DNA from: Nocardioides cremeus
GTDB taxonomy: Bacteria; Actinomycetota; Actinomycetes; Propionibacteriales; Nocardioidaceae
Assembly (NCBI RefSeq): GCF_030518195.1
Contig: NZ_JAULSC010000005.1
Coordinates: 1-64,000 of the forward strand
Direction of reading: 5' to 3'
DNA length: 64,000 nt
Every line of letters starts with the position of its first letter. Position 1 is the stretch's first letter. A program made the position numbers and the translations under genes. The notes under the pieces were generated by a model. The model was not told the DNA's origin and ran no database searches. It saw only the letters and a list, made by a program, of their open reading frames with translations. Below, piece after piece: positions 36,568 through 44,632 of the stretch.

Positions 36568-37257
36568 ATGGACCTCTCCTCGCTCCCCGGCCCCGCGTCG
36601 TACGCCGTCGCCGCCGCGGCCCGCAGCATCCTGGCCTGTCCTGCCGCTGCCGACCTCGAGGTCGACCGGCTCCCGCTGGCGATCGACGACGCGGTGCTCG
36701 GCGAGGCGGGCGGTCGCCCGACCCTGACCTGCGAGGTCGGGTCGCCGCTGGCCCGGGCCGCCGCCGCGCGCTCGGTGGCCCGGCTGCGGGTGGGCAGCGC
36801 GGTGCGCGGCGGTGCGGGCGACGCCCTGGTGCTCGCTGGCAGGCTGGGCCCGCTCGAGACGACCACCTGCGGCTCGTGCGCCGACGAGCACCTCGTGGTG
36901 ACCCTCGACCCGGCCGCGGCGCTGGTCACCCTGGCCGGCCACCGCCACCAGCTGCCGCTCGGCGACTACCTCTCCCCTGCCCACCAGCTCAACCGGGGCC
37001 ACCTGCAGCGCAGCCTGGAGCACCTCGAGGAGCACCACCACCTCGACCTGCGCCGCAGCGTGGCCGCCTCCACCGGCACCCCGCTCGACGACGTGGTCGC
37101 GGTGCGGCTGCGCGACCTCGACGCGCGCGGGGTCGGCCTCGAGTGGGTCGACCCCGGCGGGGCCCACCAGGTGCGGCTGCGCTTCCCCCGCCGCGCGGCC
37201 AGCACCGCCGAGCTGGGCAGGCTCCTGCGGGAGGGCATCGCCGCGCCCCTAGGGTGA
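36568..37257 (+). CDS. DUF2470-domain protein, probable iron/heme-linked
   Basis: The 229-residue protein resembles the split-barrel HugZ/DUF2470 group. The N-terminal part (about 1-135) is barrel-like with one CGSC. The C-terminal DUF2470-type domain (about 140-225) contains HLQRSLEHLEEHHHLDL, followed by VVAVRLRDLDARGVGLEWVD and VRLRFPRRA. HugZ-type proteins bind and degrade heme, and DUF2470 forms part of the heme pocket. The iron box over its start supports induction in iron limitation. Heme binding itself is inferred; the histidine-rich stretch (His around 150-156) is a candidate ligand source. Confidence 0.75.
   Translation: MDLSSLPGPASYAVAAAARSILACPAAADLEVDRLPLAIDDAVLGEAGGRPTLTCEVGSPLARAAAARSVARLRVGSAVRGGAGDALVLAGRLGPLETTTCGSCADEHLVVTLDPAAALVTLAGHRHQLPLGDYLSPAHQLNRGHLQRSLEHLEEHHHLDLRRSVAASTGTPLDDVVAVRLRDLDARGVGLEWVDPGGAHQVRLRFPRRAASTAELGRLLREGIAAPLG
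37250..37255 (+). promoter_or_regulatory. -10 element (TAGGGT) of the metallo-hydrolase gene
   Basis: TAGGGT overlaps the end of the DUF2470 gene and is followed by 6 bases (GAGACC) and the ATG at 37262, consistent with leaderless transcription. Confidence 0.5.
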
Positions 37258-37261
37258 GACC

Positions 37262-38113
37262 ATGGTCTTCTCCGAGGTCGCCGACCGGGTGTGGGTGGCC
37301 CGGCACGAGTGGTACGACGTCAACGTCAGCGTCGTCGCCGGCGACCGGGGGCTGGTCGTGGTCGACACGCACGGCTCCGCAGCCGCGGGGCGGCGCGTGC
37401 TCGACGACGTACGCCGCCTGGGCGCCGGCGAGGTCGTGGCCGTGGTCAACACCCACGCGCACTTCGACCACGCCTTCGGCAACATCGCCTTCCGCGAGGC
37501 CGATCCCGGGGTGCCGATCCACGCCCACGAGGACGCGGTGGCATCGCTCAGCGCGACGAGCCCCGCCGACACCGCCGCCACCTGGGCGAGCGGCGCCGAC
37601 GACCCGCGCCGCGAGGAGGTGCTGGCCACCGAGGTGGTGCTGCCCGACCACACCTTCTCCTCGGCCACCGTGCTCGACCTCGGCGACCGGGTCCTTGAGC
37701 TGGTCCACCCCGGCCCGGCGCACACCGCCGGCGACCTGGTGGTGCTGGTGCCCGACGCCCAGGTGCTGCTGGCCGGCGACCTGGTCGAGGAGTCGGGCCC
37801 GCCCGCGCTGGGCGCCGACAGCTTCCCGATGCAGTGGCCGCTCTCGCTCGACATCGTGCTGGGCCTGACCACCGGCGCCAGCACGGTCGTGCCCGGGCAC
37901 GGGGCGGTGGTGGACCGCGACTTCGTCGAGGTGCAACGCAACGAGCTCGGCATCGTCGCCGAGACCATCCGCGACCTGGCCGGGCGCGGGGTCCCCGTCG
38001 ACGAGGCGCTCGCGACCGGCGAGTGGCCCTGGGATCCCCGCCACCTCGAGACGGCCGTGCGCCGCGGCTACGAGCAGCTGCCCCGCAGCCAGAAGCGTCT
38101 CCCCCTGATCTGA
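37262..38113 (+). CDS. Metallo-beta-lactamase-fold hydrolase
   Basis: The 283-residue protein has the zinc motif THAHFDH (about residues 64-70), a later metal-binding His in HPGPAHTAGD, Asp in LLAGDLVEE and His in VVPGHGAVV, the complete dinuclear site of the MBL fold. The sequence resembles subclass B3/quinone-resistance or cyclase-like hydrolases, but the substrate is unclear. It is transcribed in the same direction as the DUF2470 gene 4 bases away but has its own -10 element. Its stop lies in repeat array C. Confidence 0.85.
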   Translation: MVFSEVADRVWVARHEWYDVNVSVVAGDRGLVVVDTHGSAAAGRRVLDDVRRLGAGEVVAVVNTHAHFDHAFGNIAFREADPGVPIHAHEDAVASLSATSPADTAATWASGADDPRREEVLATEVVLPDHTFSSATVLDLGDRVLELVHPGPAHTAGDLVVLVPDAQVLLAGDLVEESGPPALGADSFPMQWPLSLDIVLGLTTGASTVVPGHGAVVDRDFVEVQRNELGIVAETIRDLAGRGVPVDEALATGEWPWDPRHLETAVRRGYEQLPRSQKRLPLI

Positions 38114-38176
38114 CGGTCCGGGCCGGCTCGGCGCGAGGTTCGGGCCGGGTCAGCGCGAAGTCCGGGCCGGGTGGGC
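38111..38176 (+). repeat. 22-bp repeat array C, three direct copies
   Basis: Three contiguous 22-bp units at 38111-38132, 38133-38154 and 38155-38176 share GGGCCGG(G/C)T and the 22-bp phase of arrays A and B, but are more diverged. Only the right-arm orientation is present. The first unit starts with the stop codon of the metallo-hydrolase. The next gene runs in the same direction, so this array lies in a tandem, not convergent, gap. Confidence 0.7.
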
Positions 38177-38207
38177 GAGGGTGAGGACCGCGACGGCCGG
38201 GGGTGGC

Positions 38208-38213
38208 TAGCGT
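38208..38213 (+). promoter_or_regulatory. -10 element (TAGCGT) of the acidic protein gene
   Basis: TAGCGT is followed by 6 bases (CACCTC) and the ATG at 38220; no ribosome site is present. Confidence 0.5.
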
Positions 38214-38219
38214 CACCTC

Positions 38220-38477
38220 ATGAGCGAGAACGACAAGACCCCCGAGCCCGGGACCGAGCACGACGCGGGGCCCAGCTCGATCGGGGACGACCAGCTGCCC
38301 GCCGACCTGGTGGCCTCCGAGGACAACCCGCTGGCCGAGGGCCTGGAGACGGGTGAGGACGTGCACCTGCGCGAGGAGGGCAAGCGCGCGGAGCAGATGC
38401 CCGACCCCGAGGACGAGGACGACGACCAGGGCGGCGACCAGGGCGACAACCAGGGCGACGGCAACAGCGGGGCGTGA
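38220..38477 (+). CDS. Small acidic, probably disordered protein
   Basis: I do not recognise this 85-residue protein. It is rich in Asp, Glu and Gly, has no Cys or Trp, and ends with DEDDDQGGDQGDNQGDG, a near-repeat of (D/N)QGD. The middle reads LPADLVASEDNPLAEGLE. It is likely intrinsically disordered and cytoplasmic. It has its own -10 element with leaderless spacing, which supports real expression. It sits between the metallo-hydrolase and the DUF3097 gene. Confidence 0.65.
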   Translation: MSENDKTPEPGTEHDAGPSSIGDDQLPADLVASEDNPLAEGLETGEDVHLREEGKRAEQMPDPEDEDDDQGGDQGDNQGDGNSGA

Positions 38478-38541
38478 CGCGCCCGACACCCTGAGCGGGT
38501 CGCCACCGGCGCGCCCGCCGCGCGAGGTCGGTGCGCTCTCC

Positions 38542-38547
38542 TAGCCT
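38542..38547 (+). promoter_or_regulatory. -10 element (TAGCCT) of the DUF3097 gene
   Basis: TAGCCT is followed by 7 bases and the GTG at 38555 (an in-frame GTG at 38549 is 1 base away). Confidence 0.45.
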
Positions 38548-38554
38548 CGTGCAG

Positions 38555-39406
38555 GTGAGCGACCGATACGGCCACGACGTCCTGTCCGGCGACTGGCGCG
38601 CCCCGAAGCGCGGCCGGGCCACCGAGGCGCCCGCGACCCTGGGCGAGGTGGTCGAGGAGGTCACCACCGACTTCTGCGGCGAGGTGGTGCAGGTCGACCG
38701 CGACCTCGACACCGTGACCCTCGAGGACCGGCGTCGCCGCCGACGCACCTTCCCGCTGGGCCCCGGCTTCCTGCTCGAGGGCCGCCCCGTCATCCTCACC
38801 GCCCCCGTGGTCCGCTCGGCGCCGGCCCGCCCGACCCGCACCGCGTCGGGCTCGATCGCGGTCCACGACGCCAAGGCCCGGGTGGCGCGGGCCAGCCGGA
38901 TCTTCGTCGAGGGCCGTCACGACGCCGAGCTGGTGGAGAAGGTCTGGGGCGACGACCTGCGCATCGAGGGCGTCGCGGTCGAGTACCTCGGCGGCGTCGA
39001 CGACCTGGCCGACCACCTGCGCGACTTCCGTCCCGGCCCCGGGCGCCGGGTCGGGGTGCTGGTCGACCACCTGGTGCGTGGGTCGAAGGAGAGCCGCATC
39101 GCCGACGCGATCGTGCGCTCGCCCGTCGGCAAGCACGTGCTGATCGTGGGGCACCCCTTCGTCGACATCTGGCAGGCCGTCAAGCCCGACCGGCTGGGCC
39201 TGCAGGAGTGGCCGACGATCCCGCGCAGCATCGAGTGGAAGAAGGGCGTGTGCCAGCACCTGGGCTGGCCGCACCGCGACCAGGCCGACATCGCCCGGGC
39301 CTGGAAGCAGATCCTGGGCCGGGTGCACTCCTTCGGCGACTGCGAGCCCGCGCTGCTGGGCCGGGTCGAGGAGCTGATCGACTTCGTGACCGAGGAGACC
39401 CCGTGA
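38555..39406 (+). CDS. DUF3097 family protein
   Basis: The 283-residue protein belongs to an actinobacterial family of unknown function. The N-terminal part contains VTTDFCGEVVQVDRDLDTVTLEDRRRR, read in parts, a small beta-rich region. The centre (about 110-190) has IFVEGRHDAELVEKVWG and VGVLVDHLVRGSKESR, a pattern similar to the Toprim fold (acidic EGxxD followed by a DH/DxD-like site) of RNase M5 and primases. The C-terminal part has a SIEWKKGVCQHLGW segment. A nucleic-acid role is therefore possible but unproved. A DUF4870 gene overlaps its stop. Confidence 0.78.
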   Translation: MSDRYGHDVLSGDWRAPKRGRATEAPATLGEVVEEVTTDFCGEVVQVDRDLDTVTLEDRRRRRRTFPLGPGFLLEGRPVILTAPVVRSAPARPTRTASGSIAVHDAKARVARASRIFVEGRHDAELVEKVWGDDLRIEGVAVEYLGGVDDLADHLRDFRPGPGRRVGVLVDHLVRGSKESRIADAIVRSPVGKHVLIVGHPFVDIWQAVKPDRLGLQEWPTIPRSIEWKKGVCQHLGWPHRDQADIARAWKQILGRVHSFGDCEPALLGRVEELIDFVTEETP

Positions 39407-39780
39407 GCCAGCCGCAGCCGCCGTACTCGTCCCATCCCTCGGGCCTGACCCCCGACGAGCGCACCTGGGGCGGGGCCGCGCACTGGTCGGCGCTGGTGGC
39501 GGCGTTCGTGGCGCTGGCCTTCCTGGGCCCGCTGCTGGTGCTGCTGCTCAAGGGGCCGAGCTCGCCCTACGTGCGCCGCCAGGCGGTCGAGTCGCTGAAC
39601 TTCCAGCTCTCCATGCTCATCTACGCCACGGTCTCGGCCGTGCTGGTCCTGGTGCTCGTCGGCTTCCTGCTGCTCGCGGTCGTGGGCGTGCTCTGGCTGG
39701 TCTTCACCATCCTCGGCTCGGTGCGCTCGGCCGACGGCGGCGAGTACGGCTACCCGCTGACGATCCGGATGGTCAGCTGA
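39403..39780 (+). CDS. DUF4870 membrane protein
   Basis: The 125-residue protein has a short Pro/Ser-rich N-terminus, then TPDERTWGGAAHWSALVAAF, the conserved start of DUF4870 proteins, and three membrane helices (about 28-50, 65-85, 85-107). RRQAVESLNFQLSM is the family's central motif. Its function is unknown. GTG at 39403 overlaps the DUF3097 stop (GTGA), and the 3' end overlaps the convergent hemW gene by 8 bases. Confidence 0.85.
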   Translation: MSQPQPPYSSHPSGLTPDERTWGGAAHWSALVAAFVALAFLGPLLVLLLKGPSSPYVRRQAVESLNFQLSMLIYATVSAVLVLVLVGFLLLAVVGVLWLVFTILGSVRSADGGEYGYPLTIRMVS

Positions 39781-40999
39781 CCAGCTCGCGGACCACGCCG
39801 TCGGCGAGCAGCCGCGCCCGCTCCGTGAGCGCGATCCGCCCGGCCCGCTCGGCCAGCAGCCCCCGCTCGACCAGCCCGGGCACCGCGGCCCGGCCGGTGG
39901 CGTCGAGCACGTCGACGTCGAGCCCCTCGCGCAGCCGCAGCTCGAGCAGCACCCGCTCGACGCGACGGTCCTCGGGGGCCAGCACCTCGCGGGCCTGCGC
40001 GGGGCTGCGGTCGGCACCGATCCGGTCGGCGTACGCCGCCGGGTGCTTGACGTTCCACCACCGCACGCCGCCCACGTGGGAGTGCGCGCCTGGGCCCACG
40101 CCCCACCAGTCGCCGCCGGTCCAGTAGAGCAGGTTGTGCCGGCAGCGCGTCGCGGCGTCGGTGGACCAGTTCGAGACCTCGTACCAGCCCAGCCCCGCGG
40201 CCACGAGGCGCTCGTCGGCCAGCGCGTACTTGTCGGCCAGGTCGTCCTCGTCGGGCATCGGCAGCTCGCCACGGCGCACCCGTCGCGCCAGCGCGGTGCC
40301 GTCCTCGACGATCAGGGAGTACGCCGACACGTGGTCGGGCTCGCAGGCCACCGCAGCCTCGACCGAGGTGGCCCAGTCGGCCCGGGACTCCCCCGGCGTG
40401 CCATAGATCAGGTCGAGGCTGACCTGCTCGATCCCGGCGGCGCGGGCCCACTGGACCACCGCCGGCACCCGGCGCGGGTCGTGGGTGCGGTCGAGGACCT
40501 CGAGCACGTGCGGCACCTGCGACTGCATGCCGAAGGAGACGCGGTTGATGCCGACCTCGCGCAGCCGCTCGAGCGACGAGGCGTCGACCGAGTCGGGGTT
40601 CGACTCGGTGGTGACCTCGACGTCGGGGGCCAGGCCGAACTCCTGCGCGGCGGCCGCGACCACCGAGCCGAGGTCCTCGGGGCTGAGCAGCGTGGGCGTG
40701 CCGCCGCCGAAGAAGATGGTCGAGACCGGCAGGTCGCGATCGCCGAGCACCCGCCGGGCGCGGCGCACCTCCGCCACGGCCGCCTGGGCGTACGTCGCCC
40801 GCGAGGCACCGGGCGCGCCGCCGGCGGGGCCGAGCTCCTCGGCGGTGTAGGTGTTGAAGTCGCAGTAGCCGCAGCGCACCGTGCAGAAGGGCACGTGCAC
40901 GTAGAGGCCGAAGGGCCGCTCGCCGAGCTCGGCGAGGGCGGCCTCGGGCAAGGATCCGTCGGAGGGGACGGGCTCGCCGTCGAGCGGGGTGGAGGGCAT
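39773..40999 (-). CDS. hemW: HemW-like radical SAM heme chaperone
   Basis: The 408-residue protein has the radical SAM cluster motif CTVRCGYCDF (CxxxCxxC), then FFGGGTPTLL, and SFGMQS, and the C-terminal HemN-type domain. The residue after the CxxxCxxC is Asp-Phe; the additional Cys that marks HemN coproporphyrinogen dehydrogenase is not present, so HemW (heme delivery) is the better label, although many annotations say HemN. ATG at 40999 has GGAGGAT about 6 bases upstream. Confidence 0.9.
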   Translation of the reverse strand: MPSTPLDGEPVPSDGSLPEAALAELGERPFGLYVHVPFCTVRCGYCDFNTYTAEELGPAGGAPGASRATYAQAAVAEVRRARRVLGDRDLPVSTIFFGGGTPTLLSPEDLGSVVAAAAQEFGLAPDVEVTTESNPDSVDASSLERLREVGINRVSFGMQSQVPHVLEVLDRTHDPRRVPAVVQWARAAGIEQVSLDLIYGTPGESRADWATSVEAAVACEPDHVSAYSLIVEDGTALARRVRRGELPMPDEDDLADKYALADERLVAAGLGWYEVSNWSTDAATRCRHNLLYWTGGDWWGVGPGAHSHVGGVRWWNVKHPAAYADRIGADRSPAQAREVLAPEDRRVERVLLELRLREGLDVDVLDATGRAAVPGLVERGLLAERAGRIALTERARLLADGVVRELVS

Positions 41000-41056
41000 C
41001 GGCCCATCCTCCCCCACCCCGGTGCGGCCCCGGCGTGCCAGGCCCCGGACGGACGA

Positions 41057-41092
41057 GGGCCCGCGCACCCCGGGTGTGGGGTGCGCGGGCCC
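41057..41092 (-). terminator. Terminator hairpin downstream of the acyl-CoA ligase
   Basis: A perfect 15-bp inverted repeat, GGGCCCGCGCACCCC and GGGGTGCGCGGGCCC (41057-41071 and 41078-41092), encloses a 6-base loop. It lies 17 bases after the ligase stop and before hemW on the same strand. No T-run follows, as is common in actinobacteria. Confidence 0.8.
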
Positions 41093-41108
41093 TGGTCGAG
41101 GGACGCGC

Positions 41109-42929
41109 TCAGCTGTAGAAGCTGGCGATCTTCTCCTTGTTGTTCGACTCCACCACGTTGCGCTTGACCTTCATCGAGGGGGTCAGCTCACCCGACTCGA
41201 TGGTCAGGTCGTGGTCGAGGATGTCCCACTTCTTGATGGTCTCCCAGCGGTTGAGCCGCTCGTTGAGCTGCTCGACGTAGCCGCCGATCATCTGCTGGAC
41301 CTGCTCGGAGCGCACCACCTCGGTGTAGTCCTTGCCGGCCATGCCGTTCTCCTCGGCCCAGCCCGCCATCGCGTCGGGGTCCAGGGTGACCAGCGCGACG
41401 ACGTAGTTGCGCTCGTTGCCGAAGACCATGAACTGGCTGACGTAGGGGCACAGCGCCTTGAACTTGGCCTCGATCGCCGACGGGGCGATGTACTTGCCGC
41501 CGGAGGTCTTGAAGAGGTCCTTGATGCGGCCGGTGATGGTCAGGAAGCCCTCGGCGTCGAGGCTGCCCTTGTCGCCGGTGCGCAGCCAGCCGTCCTCGGT
41601 GAAGGTCTTCTCGGACTCCTCCGGCAGGTTGTGGTAGCCCTGCATGACGTGCGGGCCGCGCAGCTGCACCTCGTCGTTCTCGCCGATGCGGACCTCGGCG
41701 CCGGGCAGCGCCTTGCCGACGGTGCCCATCCGGTACTCGTCGGGGTGGCCCACGGTGGCGCCGGCGGCGTTCTCGGTCATGCCGTAGCCCTCGAGGATGA
41801 GGATGCCGGCGCTGTGGAACCACTGTGCGATCTCGGAGTTCAGCGCCGCGGAGCCGGAGATGAAGAAGCGCACCCGTCCGCCGAAGCGGTCGCGGACCTT
41901 GCTGAAGACCAGCTTGTCGAAGAGCCCGTGCTGCAGCTTGAGCGGCAGCGGGACCGACTTGCCCTGGCGCTTGAGCTCGTCGACCTTGGCGCCGACCTCG
42001 AAGGCCTTGGTGAAGATCTTCTCCTTCGCCCCGCCCTCGGCCGCCTGCATCATGTGGATGCGCGAGTAGGCCTTCTCGAAGATGCGGGGGGCCGCGCCCA
42101 TGTAGGTCGGCTTCACGACCGCGAGGTTCTCGATGATCTTGTCGACCCGGCCGTCGATGGCCGTGGCGAAGCCGCAGGCCAGCTGCGAGGAGAGCAGCAC
42201 CTTGCCGAAGGAGTGCGCCATCGGGAGCCACAGGAACTGCAGGTCGTCCTCGTGCAGGAGGTCCTGGACGCGGATGGCCTCGCCCTCGAAGACCCACGAG
42301 CGGTGCACCAGGCGCACGCCCTTGGGCCGGCCGGTGGTGCCGGAGGTGTAGATGAGCGTGGCGAGCTGGTCGGGCTGGATCTTCTGGGCGGTCTCCTCGA
42401 CGATCCCCGGGTGCTCGGCCAGGTAGGCGCGGCCCAGCTCGGCCAGGGCGTCCATGTCGATGACCCAGTCGCCGTCGGTGGTGCCCTCGAAGGTGACGAC
42501 CTTGATCACCTCGGGCAGCTCGTCGCGGTGCGCACGCAGCTTCTCCAGCTGCTCGTCGTCCTCGGCGAAGACCACCCGCGAGCCCGAGTCGCTGAGGATG
42601 TAGGAGGTGTCCTCGCCGTTGGTGCTCGGGTAGACCGTCGTGGTCGCCGCTCCGGCGCACATCACGGCCAGGTCGGCGAGGATCCACTCGTAGCGGGTGC
42701 CCGAGACGATCCCGACGCGCTGCTCGGTCTCGATGCCGAGGGAGAGCAGGCCGGCCGCGAGCGCGGTGACGCGGTCGCCGGCCTCCGCCCAGGTGACGGA
42801 CTCCCAGGTCTCGCCGACCGGGAAGCGGTAGGCCTCGGCGGTCGAGGACTTGGCGACACGGTCGAAGAACTGGACGGCGACGTTCGCGGGCATCGTGTCG
42901 ACGAAGCTGGCGTCGTGGTTGGCAGGCAT
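41109..42929 (-). CDS. Long-chain fatty acid-CoA ligase (FadD15-like)
   Basis: The 606-residue enzyme has the adenylate-forming signatures YTSGTTGRPKG (P-loop, near residue 190), EGYGMTENA, the TGD motif in GWLRTGDKG, and FKTSGGKYIAPS with the catalytic lysine region. It activates long-chain fatty acids to acyl-CoA through acyl-adenylate. Length matches the long FadD15/FACL group. The products could feed the tms pathway or serve as starters for the type III PKS, but there is no direct link. ATG at 42929. The 275 bases upstream (42930-43204), shared with the divergent polysaccharide locus, show no clear element apart from AT-richer stretches such as GCACAAT (43138-43144). Confidence 0.92.
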   Translation of the reverse strand: MPANHDASFVDTMPANVAVQFFDRVAKSSTAEAYRFPVGETWESVTWAEAGDRVTALAAGLLSLGIETEQRVGIVSGTRYEWILADLAVMCAGAATTTVYPSTNGEDTSYILSDSGSRVVFAEDDEQLEKLRAHRDELPEVIKVVTFEGTTDGDWVIDMDALAELGRAYLAEHPGIVEETAQKIQPDQLATLIYTSGTTGRPKGVRLVHRSWVFEGEAIRVQDLLHEDDLQFLWLPMAHSFGKVLLSSQLACGFATAIDGRVDKIIENLAVVKPTYMGAAPRIFEKAYSRIHMMQAAEGGAKEKIFTKAFEVGAKVDELKRQGKSVPLPLKLQHGLFDKLVFSKVRDRFGGRVRFFISGSAALNSEIAQWFHSAGILILEGYGMTENAAGATVGHPDEYRMGTVGKALPGAEVRIGENDEVQLRGPHVMQGYHNLPEESEKTFTEDGWLRTGDKGSLDAEGFLTITGRIKDLFKTSGGKYIAPSAIEAKFKALCPYVSQFMVFGNERNYVVALVTLDPDAMAGWAEENGMAGKDYTEVVRSEQVQQMIGGYVEQLNERLNRWETIKKWDILDHDLTIESGELTPSMKVKRNVVESNNKEKIASFYS

Positions 42930-43204
42930 GGCGCTCCTGGCTGTGCGGCGGGTGGTGCGGTCGAGTACGGCAGTAACCTAGATCACTTTGCGTACTGGCG
43001 CGTAGCGACCCCGGGCAGGTCGTGACCAGATCGCGACCTGGAGTCCACGGACTGGTCCGGACCGCCGGGTCGCCGACGTTCGTGCGCAGCGGTGCGGACC
43101 GATTTCACGCACCACGTGTAGACCTCTGCTTTTCGGGCACAATCCGAAGCGGGGACGTCTTCCATGGGGGGCGGCGTCGCCTGCCTTGGGGGGTAGTAGT
43201 TCTA

Positions 43205-44632
43205 GTGCAGCAGTCGATCCACGCGCGCAGCGGCCTGTCCGGCATCGGACCCCTGCTCGTGCTCACCGACCTCGTGGCCGTGCTGGCCACCGGGCTCCTC
43301 GTCGACCGCGGCCTGTGGCCGGTGGCCCTGGGCACCGCCGCCCTGGGCCTCGCGCTGGTCGCCCGGAGCCTGGGTCTCTACCAGTCGCGCCTGGTGCTGT
43401 CGGTCCTCGAGGACCTGCCCGCGCTCCTGGTCACCACGCTCACCGCGGGCCTGCTGGTCCTCGGCCTCGGTCTCGACCCGGCGGCCCCGCGCAGCGACGC
43501 CCTGGCCCGCGCCGCCGTCTTCACCGCGGCCCTGGCCGCCATCCTGGTCACCGGCCGGGTGGTGGCCTACGCCGTGGTGCGCACCGGCCGGCGCCGTGGC
43601 CTCCTGATGCACCGGGTGGTCATCGTCGGTGCCGACGACATCGGCACCCGGCTCGCGGGCGCCCTGCTCGCCGACCCGGCGACCGGCCTGCAGCCGGTGG
43701 GCTTCGTCGACGACGACGCCGACCCCCGCTACCTGCCGGCGCCGCTGCTCGGCGACCTGCGCGCCCTGCCCCGGGTGATGCGCGACCTCAACGTCAACGA
43801 CGTGGTCTTCGCGTGGGGCGCGCGCACCGACGACCAGACGATCGCCCTGGTGCGGCACTGCCAGCAGATGCAGTACCAGGTCTTCGTGGTGCCGCGCTTC
43901 TACGAGGTGATGGGTCTCGACCGGGCGCGCCGCATCGAGGTGGTCAGCGACGTCAGCCTGGTGCGCCTGCGCCGCTGGGCGGTGCGGCCGGGGTCGATGC
44001 TGGTCAAGCGCTCCCTCGACATCGTGGTCTCGGCGCTGGCCCTGGTGCTGCTCGCGCCGGTGCTCATCGGCACCGCCGTCGCCGTGCGCCGCGAGCTCGG
44101 CTCGCCGATCATCTTCCGCCAGACGCGCGTGGGCCGCGACGGGCGCACCTTCGAGCTGCTGAAGTTCCGCTCGATGGCCGCCTCCACCCGCCAGGGCGAC
44201 ACCACCTGGAACATCGACACCAGCGACCGCCTGGGCCCGGTGGGCCGCTTCATCCGCCGCACCGGCGTCGACGAGCTGCCCCAGCTGTGGAACATCCTGC
44301 GCGGCGACATGAGCCTGGTGGGCCCGCGCCCGGAGCGGCCGCACTTCGTGGCCCAGTTCTCCGAGGAGACCCCCGGCTACCGCCACCGGCACCGGATGCG
44401 CACCGGGCTGACGGGCTGGGCGCAGGTGAACAACCTGCGCGGCGACACCTCGATCGACGACCGGGCGCGCGCCGACAACTACTACATCACCAACTGGTCG
44501 CTGTGGGGCGACGTCAAGATCGTGATGCGCACGGTGCGCACGGTCGCGCGCCGCGAGCCCCGTCGCGACGAGGAGCTCATGGACCTCGTCGTGGAGGCCG
44601 GGACTCCACCAGACTCAGCGCGAGCTGGCTGA
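43205..44632 (+). CDS. Polyprenyl glycosylphosphotransferase (initiating sugar transferase)
   Basis: The 475-residue protein has four or five N-terminal membrane helices (about 10-130), a Rossmann-like middle domain (VVIVGADDIGTRLAGAL, about 140-250), another helix, and the catalytic bacterial sugar transferase domain. The latter has LLKFRSM, RRTGVDELPQLWNILRGDMS, read in parts, VGPRPERP and the late GWAQVNNLRG. It transfers a sugar-1-phosphate to undecaprenyl phosphate, starting polysaccharide repeat assembly. GTG at 43205 is the best start; GGGGGG lies about 13 bases upstream. Its last 56 bases overlap the convergent glycosyltransferase gene. Confidence 0.9.
   Translation: MQQSIHARSGLSGIGPLLVLTDLVAVLATGLLVDRGLWPVALGTAALGLALVARSLGLYQSRLVLSVLEDLPALLVTTLTAGLLVLGLGLDPAAPRSDALARAAVFTAALAAILVTGRVVAYAVVRTGRRRGLLMHRVVIVGADDIGTRLAGALLADPATGLQPVGFVDDDADPRYLPAPLLGDLRALPRVMRDLNVNDVVFAWGARTDDQTIALVRHCQQMQYQVFVVPRFYEVMGLDRARRIEVVSDVSLVRLRRWAVRPGSMLVKRSLDIVVSALALVLLAPVLIGTAVAVRRELGSPIIFRQTRVGRDGRTFELLKFRSMAASTRQGDTTWNIDTSDRLGPVGRFIRRTGVDELPQLWNILRGDMSLVGPRPERPHFVAQFSEETPGYRHRHRMRTGLTGWAQVNNLRGDTSIDDRARADNYYITNWSLWGDVKIVMRTVRTVARREPRRDEELMDLVVEAGTPPDSARAG

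Noticed and set aside
43022..43204. N-terminal extension of the sugar transferase from ATG 43022 region
   Set aside because: The extra 61 residues are polar and unlike the family, and cover likely promoter DNA.
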